Both the position numbers and the translations under genes were made by a program. A stretch of DNA of 59,735 bases from a virus. This document shows positions 34,101 to 42,068 of the stretch, in pieces; within the stretch, counting starts at the first letter, position 1, and each line of letters begins with the position of its first letter. Below the pieces are notes generated by a model that saw only the letters and a program-made list of their open reading frames with translations, made no database searches and was not told where the DNA came from. The stretch is from IMG/VR virus record IMGVR_UViG_3300008012_000002, positions 1 through 59,735 of that record. The stretch is one strand, 5' to 3'.

Positions 34101-37100
34101 TATATCGTAGAACAGGCGAACAAGCAAGAGTCTGAGGCTGAATCCCAAAAGGCTACCATCGATCAAAACACTGGGCTTCCAGAGGGCGCTATTAGCGTCA
34201 ACCCAAAGGCTGGTGTCAAGGTTGGTGAGGGCGGAGTTCTCAATAAGAACGAGGCGAAAACAATTAACAACCTCTTTAAGCTTTTTCAATCCCTGTACGG
34301 CGGTGATGCCAGAATGGTAATTATGCCTGAGGGGTCTCAAGCGTTTATGGGAGAGGGGAACGGGGGACTGTTCATCGACATGAAGGATGGTGTCCCCACC
34401 ATCTTTGTATCCCCTTCTCAGGTTAGAATCAACGCAGCTAATGAAGCATCACAGGCTAAAGAGAAGGGAGTTGCATTCAGGACAAAGTCGTTTGCCGAGA
34501 CAGTCGTCGAGGAAGTGAGTCACGCTGCTGTCGGGCCAGCTTTTCAGAAGCTAACAGAGAACGAACAGATAAAGCTAGAGCAGAGAGCATTTGAGATCGC
34601 CAGAAAAGCAAAGGATAAAGGCGCTCTGTTCAATAGATTGACAGCAAAGAAAGCCACGTACACTGCTCAAGGAAAGCCCGTTTCCATAGTTAGAGAGGAG
34701 GTTGTTCTCGACCTGATCTCGGCTTTGTCTGGAGGATCAAGCGAAGTAAATCTGGGAATGATTGATGGCGTAAGACGCCTCGTTAACGAGATCCTCGTAA
34801 AGGCTGGTATGGCCAAGGAGATGCAGATCAAAGATCCGAACTCGATCTTCCGTGTTGCAGCACAGCTTAACGCGGCAAGAAAGTCTGGCGCTTCGTTTGA
34901 TGCTAACGTTAACACCAGGAAGGACACAGAAGCCAAAGCTTCTGGGGCTTTGAATCCGTTCACGCTCAAGCAAGGACCTGACGGTAAGGTAACAGTTAAA
35001 CTCCTTGAAGCTGTTTATACATACAAGAAAGGATTTAAGAAGGATGTAGGCAGCAGAGAAGTAACTAGAAAGTTTAACGACAAGTACCACTTCGTAAATT
35101 GGTGGAAGAAGGCAACCAACTTTGGAGCGGATACACATTACTCACGATTCCAAACCGAAGATGGAAAGGATATTAACATGGGGGCTGTTAAGAAAAACTT
35201 CGGAAGAGGTCAGCAACCAACAGGAGACATCGTCAAGGACGGACTAGAGGTCTACAAGGAAAGAGTCCTTGAAGCAGAAAGGCAGGGGCTTATCGACAGC
35301 AACGCTAAGCGTATGATGTTGAACAACTACTACTCTGTCAAAAGAAACTACAGCGCAGAACTCAAGAAGACTGGATACAAAAACTCTGACGGGTTCAGCT
35401 ACGAGAGTTACGTAAGGAGCATGAACGAGAAGGCGGAAGAGATGCTCAAGAGAGCAAGCGACCGCACGGGAAAGGGTTTTGAGTTTGATCAAGACACGCC
35501 TTCTGGAAAAGCTTCTCAGATGTTGAAGCTTGACTTGATGGAGAAAGGTATGTACCTGAGCCTCATTGAAAAGGGCGATGCCCTATCAACTAGATATGGT
35601 ATCAACTTTGACCCATCCAACAAGGCGCTCACTAGAATGCTTCACTCCTCTGTAGCTAAGGAAGTGTACGGTATTGACTACGACAACCAGTCAGAGGCTG
35701 AGGTAATTGAAAGAACCACAAGCGCACTGCTTGGATTGGTTCGATCTTACTACGGAACCGTGGGGCAAAGAGTAGAGATGTTTGGCGCAGATCCAATAGA
35801 GTTCTTTGCTAAGGATAAGGAGCAAGCTGAGATTGACGTAGACAACATGCTTAAGGAGTTTGTAGGCGGTGAAGTCGATTCGTCTAGAGAAGGGTTTTTA
35901 GTCGCCTATCAGTTTGTAAAGGCGCTTGCTTCGGTGGGCAACAAGGCAAAACCCAACATTAACCTTGCTAAGCAGATCATGCTTGAGTCAGCGAGATGGA
36001 GAAGCAGCGGAGGTAACGCTTACATTGATCCAAGGATCATTCAAGACATCAGAGAGGGTTCTGATTCTGCAGGACTGGACATCTCTGGAGTTCCAGGTAA
36101 GACGAGAAAAACTATTGCCGATAACCTCGATAAGTTCAACGAACAGATGGAGTCGTTTCAATCAACGGAAGGACAGTATAACATCGTTCAGTTCTTGGAC
36201 GCAATGAATCAAGTTGATTCTACTGCAAAGTCTGGAGCCAAGAGGTTTGTAGCTCAGTCTGTGTTCTCTGAAAAGGTAGGGGCTTTCGCCCTGAACCTGA
36301 ACGGGAACGAGGAGGCTATGACCATCGACAGCCACATGGGTAGAACGATTCTGCAACTACTAGGTAACTACAATACGTTCGAGGGGGTCATGGATAGGCA
36401 CAGAGATAGGCTCGCCTCTATGACCGATATGCCAAGCATAGCGGATAGCGCTACTGGACAGTTGGACGCATTTAAGGAAGAGGAGTACGACAGAAAGCTG
36501 ATCGATAGAGCGAGCAATCTTGCAGCTAAGTCTGAGAAGTCTGTCCGAGGCAAGCTTGAGCGAATGCTTGAGAGTATTGCTGGAGAGGACAAGCCTATTC
36601 CTACGAACTACAAGAAGCGCAGAGTAATGGAGACTGTGATTGCTAACGTAGCAAGCGAAATGGGTATGCCTATCTCACAGTTCACGCAACTCCTTTTTGC
36701 AGATGGTCAGGTGATGAGGGGTAGAGCGGCAGGGCCAGGGCTTTACGAGGATTTTGCCACAGCCGCAGAGCAAGCAAGACTCATGGAGGATATGACAGAA
36801 ACCGAAAGAAGACAAGCGATGCTTGACAACCTTACGGTTAGTGCAATCAACGAAGCTACCGCTGAGGCTAGACGAAAAGAAAACTTGAAGAAGCAACTGG
36901 AGGCTGAGGGATCTGCAATGCCTACTGCGGCGGATGAAGTAAAGGCTTCGTCTCAACTGTCCCTTGATCTAGTGCCCAAGCAGAATGCCGACGAGTCACC
37001 CCTCTATAGAAGAAGAACAGCCTCAGAAGCCCTTCAGGTTTCTCCTGATGTAAAGATCAGCGACAGAAAGGTGATGGACGCCCTTGGCACTGACGCTACT

Positions 37101-40100
37101 TCAAGAAGAATTTTAGGTAAGAACTCTCAACTTACTGAAGGACAACAAGTTGGAGTCAGGCTTAACCTGAATGTGATGAAGAACACTGGTGTTCCAGTTC
37201 AGACTCTGCACAGCAAGAATGCTACTGGTGAGGCTTTGAGATACGCAGGTGTGGTCACTGTTAAGAACCCAACCCTTGCTGTGAATCAGAATGCCAGAAG
37301 AAAGATCTTCTCATTCCAAGAGAACAAGTTTCCAATGGCTAGCGTCAATGGTGAGTTCCTTACAGACAAGATCTCTGAGTCTAACTTCGACGGGGTGAAG
37401 GCCTTCTTCAATCCGTTCAAGCACAATGTATTCGTTGATGCTCAAGGACGTCCGATCAAGAGTGCAGGTGAAGCCACCATCGTGGGTAACACGGTGTACT
37501 TGAGAGGTGACATTGAATACTACGACTACAACGATCCAATTTTGAAAGAGGGTAGGACTGAAAGTCCAGAGCAGAAAGCGAAGAGAATCGAAAGAGGGCC
37601 TAAGTACGACAAGGCTGTCAATAGGTTTAGAGCTTATGCCGAACGAGTGATGGGTCTTCAATTCGCTAATGATGAAGATGTCCGCGAGGCATACGACAAC
37701 ATGACCTTTACTTCTCAGGTGGCGCTCAACGAAAGCGAGGTTGCTTCTAGAGCTGAGGAGGCTGTTGAACGAGCCTCGACTAGGTTGATTATCAGGAAGA
37801 CCGCTGGCAAGGCTGCTAGAAAGTATGGGTCAGTTCGTAATCAAATCCTTCAGGACCCGAAGAACTATTTCTCAAGACAGAGCATCGCAAAGGTTAAAGA
37901 CAACCTTGAAGTGATGACGGATCAAGAGCTTGTTGACATCATGACTGACGACGCTCTTGGTAGGCTTCAGAATAGGAACGATGATATGGGTGTGCTCGCT
38001 TCTGCAGAGATGATCAAGAGGGCTGTGGCTCGCGGAGACATGGATGCTATCCCTGGGATTGTAGCCGAGGCTGCAGCAATGGGGACTACAGCGGGTAGAT
38101 TGTTGAGACACTTCCGTGAGCTTAAGAACTCTACCCCAGTGGGTATCACTCAAATCATCAGAAAGGAAGTTGAGGCAAGAGGAAGAACCTTAAACTCAAA
38201 GCAAGAGTCTCAGCTTGAAACAATCGCTGGGAACCTGTTTAGACTTCAAGCAGAAGTAGAACAGCTTATGAAAGATGGCGCTCAAGGCATCGACGTGGAC
38301 GCTGAACTCAAGGCTAAGACTAAGGAGATGAAGGAGGCTGAGAGAGCTCTCGATACGTTCGCCAACACAGTCATTGAAAGAAGCTGGAGTGAGATTGGAC
38401 AAATGCTCATTCAAGGAAACTTGTTGACGCCGATGTCTCAGATCACAAACGTTGGCGCAAACATCATTAACGCTATTGGTCAGATCGGTGTGGACTTGGT
38501 TGGATACCCAGTCGAAAGACTGATCAACATCTTTGATAGGAACTCAGAGCCAGCTCGCAGACCATCGATCTCCGCTTACATGTACGGAGTGAGAAAGTTT
38601 GGTAGTGGTTTCATTGAAGCCCTCAACGAGGTCGTCACTGGTCAACAGCAGGACGTTACAGAGTGGAGAGTTAACAGAGGGTTCATGCCGTTCAGATCTT
38701 TGAAGGCGGCTGTAGCGAACGACAACCTCCCCCTTATGATGGACGGAGAGCCAAGAGTTATTGACAGTCAGTTTGTGAAGTTGCTCGTTCAGGGGACTGT
38801 TGGTATTCCAGCTGAGATCATGTTTAGATTCCTATCGCTCGGTGATACACCATTCAGAAGAATGTTTGAGGGTATTGATCTCTACGAGCAAGCTACTGAG
38901 ATGGGGCTGGAGGGAGAAGCCAGAGAAAACTTTATCAAGTATCCAGGCAAGAGGGCCAAGGAGGTTGCCGAGAGACGAGGTAGAAAGCTGACGTTCCAAG
39001 AGGAGACTGCCGCATCCAGAATGGCTGACGAGGGAATCAAAGTCATTGAAAAAATCTTTGATGGCATTCCATTCATGGATGGTAAGTTCCTTGTACGGAC
39101 GTTTATCCCATACAGAAGAACCCCAGCTAACATGCTCTATGAGACGCTGACTTTTGCTGCACCTCCAGTAGCTATTGCGAGAGCTTACAATGCTTTGGCA
39201 GAAGGAGATAGCAGAGAGGCGTCGCAGAATATCGGCAAGGCTGTTATTGGTGGTATGGCATCTACAACAGCGATCATGCTTCTCAAAGAAGGTTTGCTTA
39301 GTGGACCGATTGACTTCGGAGATGACGAAGAGAGAAACCTTATGTATGATCAGTTCCCTCCGAACAGCGTCAACGTAAGCGGGCTTCGGAGACTTCTCGC
39401 TGGAGAAGACCCAGCCAAGCAGCCTGATGATTACTTCATCTCGTACAACAAGCTTGGAATTATTGGGGCCATCTTTGGTGCCGTTGCTAAGGGCACATCG
39501 AAGCAAGAGATTCTTGAGCGAGGAGACACGCCTTTGATTACTCATACAATTCAAGACGCATTCGGACTTAAGGCATTCTCTACTATGTCTCACATGATGG
39601 ATCAAAGCTTCCTCCAAGGCATTCAAGGTCTTACTGGAATCCTTTCTGCGGCTACTGAGGGTGAGGTTGAGAGGGCAGTAGAGAACTGGTTCAAGAGCAT
39701 GTGGCAAGCAACCACAGCCATGGCTCTCCCGAACACTCTCTCAGCTTTGTACAGGTCTCACAGAGAGTACCTGCCAGACACAAGAGTGACCAAGGACATG
39801 GACGTCATGAAAAGAATGTACACAGCGGGTAAGTACATCGTTCTTAACAGGACATTTGGATTGGGTAATGTGCCAGTCAGAGTAAACTGGAAAGGAGAGC
39901 CCATTCAACAGACTCCAAGAGGTGCCGACGAATACATGTACCAGTTGTTCGACATCACCAAGGCGAGACAAGCTGAAGCAGATCCAGTATCCAACGAGAT
40001 CTACAGGCTGTTCGAGCGAACAGAAGAGATCACTACTGCGGTGGGAACTCCGAGGTTTGCTAGTACGTCTCAGGTCAGCATCCCTGACGTGATTAAGCCT

Positions 40101-40430
40101 AGAGATAAGTACATGGCAAGACGCGCAGGTGTGGACTTCGATTGGATGGATGATAAAGAGTTCATGAAAGAGAGCGTCCGACTCAACACAGAGCAGATCA
40201 ATCGCATGATGGCTGTGGCGGGTAAGAACCGATACGCAGATCTGGAAAAGCTCATCAACACGAGAATCTACAATGCGGCTACTGACGAGGAGAAGATTGA
40301 CATGATGGATGAGATCAACAGAGATTACTCAAGAGCGTGGTCTTACGAAGGAACCAACCTTGCACCGCACACGGTAGAGCTCTGCAAAATCCTAAACGAA
40401 ATCTATGAAGCAAGAAAGAAAGAAGATTAA
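31158..40430 (+). CDS. Giant polyvalent internal virion protein (LPD38-like C-terminus)
   Basis: A 3090-residue protein, 16% of the genome. Residues 7-31 and 38-62 are a direct duplication (LKDYVATW.KYQ.WD.VN..FPEF). A hydrophobic helical region follows near 345-520, then long coiled coils at about 530-800. EEVSHA at 1118-1123 lies in a context typical of HExxH metallopeptidases but has E in place of the first H, so it is probably inactive. From about 2420 the sequence (LLTPMSQITNVGANIINAIG...) looks like the LPD38 large-polyvalent-protein domain, with several membrane-like helices. Such proteins are packaged and ejected into the host, where they may form the conduit or act early. Confidence 0.82.
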   Translation: MNENEQLLKDYVATWDKYQDWDTVNSKFPEFESVDPQILKDYVATWEKYQNWDQVNERFPEFFPEKKKDGASESDASPSPGYGTEPGTLGWTLTKFFSKMSPNMGIKMGGYEMEAEERRLAEAGLLEDFNRYDFGDFDANAVAVNAQQKSDARTENIFSVLGGDEEFRLGLAKIDEKKAGDRVAVTTNPVGLNMNIKTHQDREITQDEIDKERKEYIRSAYEERLTEFHQGELRESILENLTPEQREDKEFLSMLSDKLYYHAGVNADLDGDGRYNDQPILQDAVNTFDTTINGLAEGLMVPVMMATMEEEELKEAFTNMSEMDEVRGRLQTQYDSGIFESYGNLDIYNGTRQLLNGLVGAVPSISLSMTGGVGAVVLGTSGGFKAYSEVAYDDKFTNNYGKYGYAIANGVGDFAFAKIGSSIFKGAEQAAIKSFQAGAKGAKDAGKFMTKEMIKGYGYRKGIAFSSEFLEEAATELATSYFSAIGQGKKFDLSKAIGGVIDAGLIGGFAGVSIDTAGNASGRVKAAANARANLAAETQRQLEAQKAQLERELAGYATGDPRTQEIQAEINRINSDIESIVRGREDFYTMMSVRHEADFKEMQALDAEIERIASRLKEDGVSSEEKSVLEERQKSAIKRRLEIQQVHIEESVELNQEESESLFGRSVSDAMSAIDEELDAARNSANYLRDRMGTQDPPSQAAVDKANETVNELIQRKRDIQKLIGEVEQARGEVRSARAEAQTEGGDVEAFNEAIDKLTVLEEALAEASGINERTVSGPSRFVGDILDINAQIANRSTPQWTEANIEAMESSGLTREQIEGILQSENYAMLTAENPNNRAVSDESNDANNKKAEEYIKKLGLKYHKIIGRYDGKGENSFLVEGMTREQAAEFARQFNQESIAHRDGLVLRDGSMQMFGEGVSFDDSFDNFFSAVKDNEGNVLRFAKPLSDKFVDKDGNEITAQEFENRVKDLESNMQAIEDYIVEQANKQESEAESQKATIDQNTGLPEGAISVNPKAGVKVGEGGVLNKNEAKTINNLFKLFQSLYGGDARMVIMPEGSQAFMGEGNGGLFIDMKDGVPTIFVSPSQVRINAANEASQAKEKGVAFRTKSFAETVVEEVSHAAVGPAFQKLTENEQIKLEQRAFEIARKAKDKGALFNRLTAKKATYTAQGKPVSIVREEVVLDLISALSGGSSEVNLGMIDGVRRLVNEILVKAGMAKEMQIKDPNSIFRVAAQLNAARKSGASFDANVNTRKDTEAKASGALNPFTLKQGPDGKVTVKLLEAVYTYKKGFKKDVGSREVTRKFNDKYHFVNWWKKATNFGADTHYSRFQTEDGKDINMGAVKKNFGRGQQPTGDIVKDGLEVYKERVLEAERQGLIDSNAKRMMLNNYYSVKRNYSAELKKTGYKNSDGFSYESYVRSMNEKAEEMLKRASDRTGKGFEFDQDTPSGKASQMLKLDLMEKGMYLSLIEKGDALSTRYGINFDPSNKALTRMLHSSVAKEVYGIDYDNQSEAEVIERTTSALLGLVRSYYGTVGQRVEMFGADPIEFFAKDKEQAEIDVDNMLKEFVGGEVDSSREGFLVAYQFVKALASVGNKAKPNINLAKQIMLESARWRSSGGNAYIDPRIIQDIREGSDSAGLDISGVPGKTRKTIADNLDKFNEQMESFQSTEGQYNIVQFLDAMNQVDSTAKSGAKRFVAQSVFSEKVGAFALNLNGNEEAMTIDSHMGRTILQLLGNYNTFEGVMDRHRDRLASMTDMPSIADSATGQLDAFKEEEYDRKLIDRASNLAAKSEKSVRGKLERMLESIAGEDKPIPTNYKKRRVMETVIANVASEMGMPISQFTQLLFADGQVMRGRAAGPGLYEDFATAAEQARLMEDMTETERRQAMLDNLTVSAINEATAEARRKENLKKQLEAEGSAMPTAADEVKASSQLSLDLVPKQNADESPLYRRRTASEALQVSPDVKISDRKVMDALGTDATSRRILGKNSQLTEGQQVGVRLNLNVMKNTGVPVQTLHSKNATGEALRYAGVVTVKNPTLAVNQNARRKIFSFQENKFPMASVNGEFLTDKISESNFDGVKAFFNPFKHNVFVDAQGRPIKSAGEATIVGNTVYLRGDIEYYDYNDPILKEGRTESPEQKAKRIERGPKYDKAVNRFRAYAERVMGLQFANDEDVREAYDNMTFTSQVALNESEVASRAEEAVERASTRLIIRKTAGKAARKYGSVRNQILQDPKNYFSRQSIAKVKDNLEVMTDQELVDIMTDDALGRLQNRNDDMGVLASAEMIKRAVARGDMDAIPGIVAEAAAMGTTAGRLLRHFRELKNSTPVGITQIIRKEVEARGRTLNSKQESQLETIAGNLFRLQAEVEQLMKDGAQGIDVDAELKAKTKEMKEAERALDTFANTVIERSWSEIGQMLIQGNLLTPMSQITNVGANIINAIGQIGVDLVGYPVERLINIFDRNSEPARRPSISAYMYGVRKFGSGFIEALNEVVTGQQQDVTEWRVNRGFMPFRSLKAAVANDNLPLMMDGEPRVIDSQFVKLLVQGTVGIPAEIMFRFLSLGDTPFRRMFEGIDLYEQATEMGLEGEARENFIKYPGKRAKEVAERRGRKLTFQEETAASRMADEGIKVIEKIFDGIPFMDGKFLVRTFIPYRRTPANMLYETLTFAAPPVAIARAYNALAEGDSREASQNIGKAVIGGMASTTAIMLLKEGLLSGPIDFGDDEERNLMYDQFPPNSVNVSGLRRLLAGEDPAKQPDDYFISYNKLGIIGAIFGAVAKGTSKQEILERGDTPLITHTIQDAFGLKAFSTMSHMMDQSFLQGIQGLTGILSAATEGEVERAVENWFKSMWQATTAMALPNTLSALYRSHREYLPDTRVTKDMDVMKRMYTAGKYIVLNRTFGLGNVPVRVNWKGEPIQQTPRGADEYMYQLFDITKARQAEADPVSNEIYRLFERTEEITTAVGTPRFASTSQVSIPDVIKPRDKYMARRAGVDFDWMDDKEFMKESVRLNTEQINRMMAVAGKNRYADLEKLINTRIYNAATDEEKIDMMDEINRDYSRAWSYEGTNLAPHTVELCKILNEIYEARKKED

Positions 40431-40845
40431 GGATACAAAGCTCGGTCAGTGGCTTAAGAGTAAGGCTCCTGACGTGCTTGATACGGTAGCAGACTTGCTT
40501 CCAGATAAGGGCGGACTTGGAGTTGTAAAGAATCTCCTCGACAAAAAGCCTGACATCGATCCACAGGAAGTGCAAGCACGCATCGATGCTGAGGTACAGT
40601 TTCAGAACAACGTGACTGAGAGGTGGAAGGCAGACATGGGTAGCGACGTCAAGATTGCAAAGTACATCAGACCCGTGACTTTGATCTGTTTGATGGCGAT
40701 GTTTATGGCCACTATGATAGCTGACTCCCTTGATAATCTGCCCTTTAACGTTAAGGATAGTTATGTATCTTTGCTTGAGATCTTAATGCTCACTGCGTTC
40801 GGCGCTTACTTTGCTGGGAGGACAATAGAAAAGGTCAGGAAATGA
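40405..40845 (+). CDS. Holin (3TM GTA-holin-like)
   Basis: A 146-residue protein overlapping the giant gene by 26 nt. It has a basic, soluble N-terminus with a coiled region, then WKADMGSDVKIAKYIRPVTL leading into a first membrane segment (LICLMAMFMATMIADSL) and a second (VSLLEILMLTAFGAYFAG), ending RTIEKVRK. This matches phage holins of the 3TM/GTA-release type, where the same W..DM.SD....IRP.TL pattern is found. It would permeabilise the inner membrane for the M15 endolysin encoded 20 kb away on the circle. Confidence 0.85.
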   Translation: MKQERKKIKDTKLGQWLKSKAPDVLDTVADLLPDKGGLGVVKNLLDKKPDIDPQEVQARIDAEVQFQNNVTERWKADMGSDVKIAKYIRPVTLICLMAMFMATMIADSLDNLPFNVKDSYVSLLEILMLTAFGAYFAGRTIEKVRK

Positions 40846-41054
40846 TAGAGAATTACTTATCGCATTTCGAATTTCTCGTGGTCGCAGGGTCACTTATCGG
40901 GGCGTGGATAAAGTTTCAGTCCGACTACAGCAGACTTTCATCTAGGGTTCGAACGCTAGAAACAGATAACAAGGAGTTTAAGGACGACGTTAAACAGCTT
41001 CTTAAAGATATTCAAGAGATCAAGATCCTGCTTGCTAAAAATAAAATGGAGTGA
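40842..41054 (+). CDS. Small membrane-anchored coiled-coil protein (lysis accessory candidate)
   Basis: A 70-residue protein overlapping the holin by 4 nt. It has an N-terminal hydrophobic segment (FLVVAGSLIGAWIKF), then a coiled coil with heptads (SRLSSRVRTLETDNKEFKDD...LLKDIQEIKILLAKN). Topology and place after a holin suggest an antiholin or inner-membrane spanin-like factor. It is the last gene of the plus arm, converging with the T9SS-type gene after 7 nt. Confidence 0.75.
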   Translation: MIENYLSHFEFLVVAGSLIGAWIKFQSDYSRLSSRVRTLETDNKEFKDDVKQLLKDIQEIKILLAKNKME

Positions 41055-41061
41055 GGGGTCG

Positions 41062-41970
41062 TTAACGAATGAGGGTAACGTGACCCTGCATCTCGTAAGC
41101 TTTTCCATATCTGTGTCTAGCTCTTAGCTTCCACACATAAACGCCATCAGGGGCGTAGTGTTTACCGCCGCGCACATCTCCCAGCCATTGCTGTCCAGGA
41201 TAGTCTGTCTCGAACATGAGACCTCCCCACCTATTGTAGACCTGAAACTCCCAGAAGTCCCAGCATTCAGCTGGTGATGCGATCACTGGGTAAAAAGCCT
41301 GGTTGTATCTGTCTCCGTTGGGGGTGAAGGCATTTGGTATAAACAGCGAGGGGTCCTCACACACATCAGGGTATCCGTCGTTGTCTGGACCTCCACCATC
41401 CGCGTCTCCACCTCCAGTATCTACCGTGTTGCAGCTGGGATCGAATGGAGAAAACTGAATGATGTTGTTGTACAGCAGTTCATCTGGGTATTCAAATCCA
41501 CCAATGCTTGAATCGTCTTCGTAAGGCCAAGCCTCACTGTCGTTGATCTGAGTGATAGCCAGAACCCAGCACTGATCCTCAAAGAAGCCGTCGCTGATAG
41601 CCTCCTGCCAGCAGTAACTAGCATCTGATCCAGCAACGAAGGCATCCACTACGTTAAATGAGATGGTATCTCCTGACTGCAGCCACGATCCAGGAGCGTT
41701 GACGTCAACAAGCGGGAAGCTTACTGGGTAGATGAGAAGCGCCCAGCCGTTGTCATAGAAGCAGCTGTATGGGTAGTCGCTGAGCTGTGGGTCTGTTGTA
41801 ATCCCCAAGAGAAATTCTCCGATGCTATCCGTGGACGAACCGCAGTTTACCCCTGAGTTCACAGCTATAGAAATGTCCAGCGTGTAGGGGTTGAAGGATA
41901 GGATTTCCATGTCGCACTGACCCAGCATTGTGAGTGGGAACAGCATGAATGGAAGCATCAGTTTTCTCAT
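41062..41970 (-). CDS. Secreted protein with a T9SS type B (CHU_C) sorting domain
   Basis: A 302-residue protein. ATG 41970 is chosen because it opens a clear signal peptide (MRKLMLPFMLFPLTMLGQC) and lies 4 nt after a -7 box. The mature region is Ser/Asp/Trp-rich with several Cys. An Asp/Gly linker (TGGGDADGGGPDNDGYPD, TSP3/Ca-binding-like) precedes the last 94 residues, which carry the hallmark features of the CHU_C / gliding-motility C-terminal domain: FIPNAFTPNGD, FQVYNRWGG, PDGVYVWKL and GHVTLIR. Such domains direct export through the type IX system to the Bacteroidota cell surface. The N-terminal part is not a family I recognise. Own promoter and upstream terminator give it a moron-like arrangement. 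Confidence 0.92.
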   Translation of the reverse strand: MRKLMLPFMLFPLTMLGQCDMEILSFNPYTLDISIAVNSGVNCGSSTDSIGEFLLGITTDPQLSDYPYSCFYDNGWALLIYPVSFPLVDVNAPGSWLQSGDTISFNVVDAFVAGSDASYCWQEAISDGFFEDQCWVLAITQINDSEAWPYEDDSSIGGFEYPDELLYNNIIQFSPFDPSCNTVDTGGGDADGGGPDNDGYPDVCEDPSLFIPNAFTPNGDRYNQAFYPVIASPAECWDFWEFQVYNRWGGLMFETDYPGQQWLGDVRGGKHYAPDGVYVWKLRARHRYGKAYEMQGHVTLIR

Positions 41971-41974
41971 GATG

Positions 41975-41982
41975 CAAAGATA
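41975..41982 (-). promoter_or_regulatory. Bacteroidota -7 box (TATCTTTG) for the T9SS-type gene
   Basis: TATCTTTG on the minus strand ends 4 nt before the ATG at 41970 and directly follows a terminator. It would give an independent leaderless transcript. Confidence 0.78.
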
Positions 41983-41983
41983 C

Positions 41984-42016
41984 AAAAGGGCCGACTGCAC
42001 AGTTAGCAGCCGACCC
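41984..42016 (-). terminator. Rho-independent terminator of the early/replication arm
   Basis: Minus strand GGGTCGGCTGC-taactgt-GCAGTCGGCCC (11-bp stem) followed by TTTTG. It lies 53 nt after the nrdA stop and ends the long minus-strand operon before the T9SS-type gene. Confidence 0.9.
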
Positions 42017-42052
42017 CCGTAGCGAAGTTCCACGGACGAATTCCCGTGTAAC
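41984..42052 (-). ncRNA. Compact two-hairpin RNA ending in a terminator
   Basis: On the minus strand a -7 box (42064-42057) is followed at about the expected start distance by hairpin 1 (GTTaCACGG...CCGTGgAAC, 42052-42027). A short linker then leads to hairpin 2 (11 bp with two G.U pairs, 42016-41988), which has a 3' T tract and is a classic terminator. The predicted transcript is about 65-70 nt with no open frame. It could be a small regulatory RNA, or simply the 3' end of the nrdA mRNA with a processed hairpin. Confidence 0.5.
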
Positions 42053-42056
42053 GTTG

Positions 42057-42064
42057 CAAATATA
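42057..42064 (-). promoter_or_regulatory. Bacteroidota -7 box (TATATTTG) just after nrdA
   Basis: A full-consensus TATATTTG on the minus strand, 5 nt beyond the nrdA stop. There is no gene before the terminator 40 nt downstream, so if active it would transcribe only the two-hairpin RNA. A TTG lies 23 nt upstream, slightly far for a -33 element. Confidence 0.6.
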
Positions 42065-42068
42065 AGCA

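Noticed and set aside
38832-39707. 291-codon minus-strand frame inside the giant 3090-residue gene
   Set aside because: It is a shadow of the sense gene with Arg/Ser/Leu-rich sequence and no domain; no -7 box precedes it.
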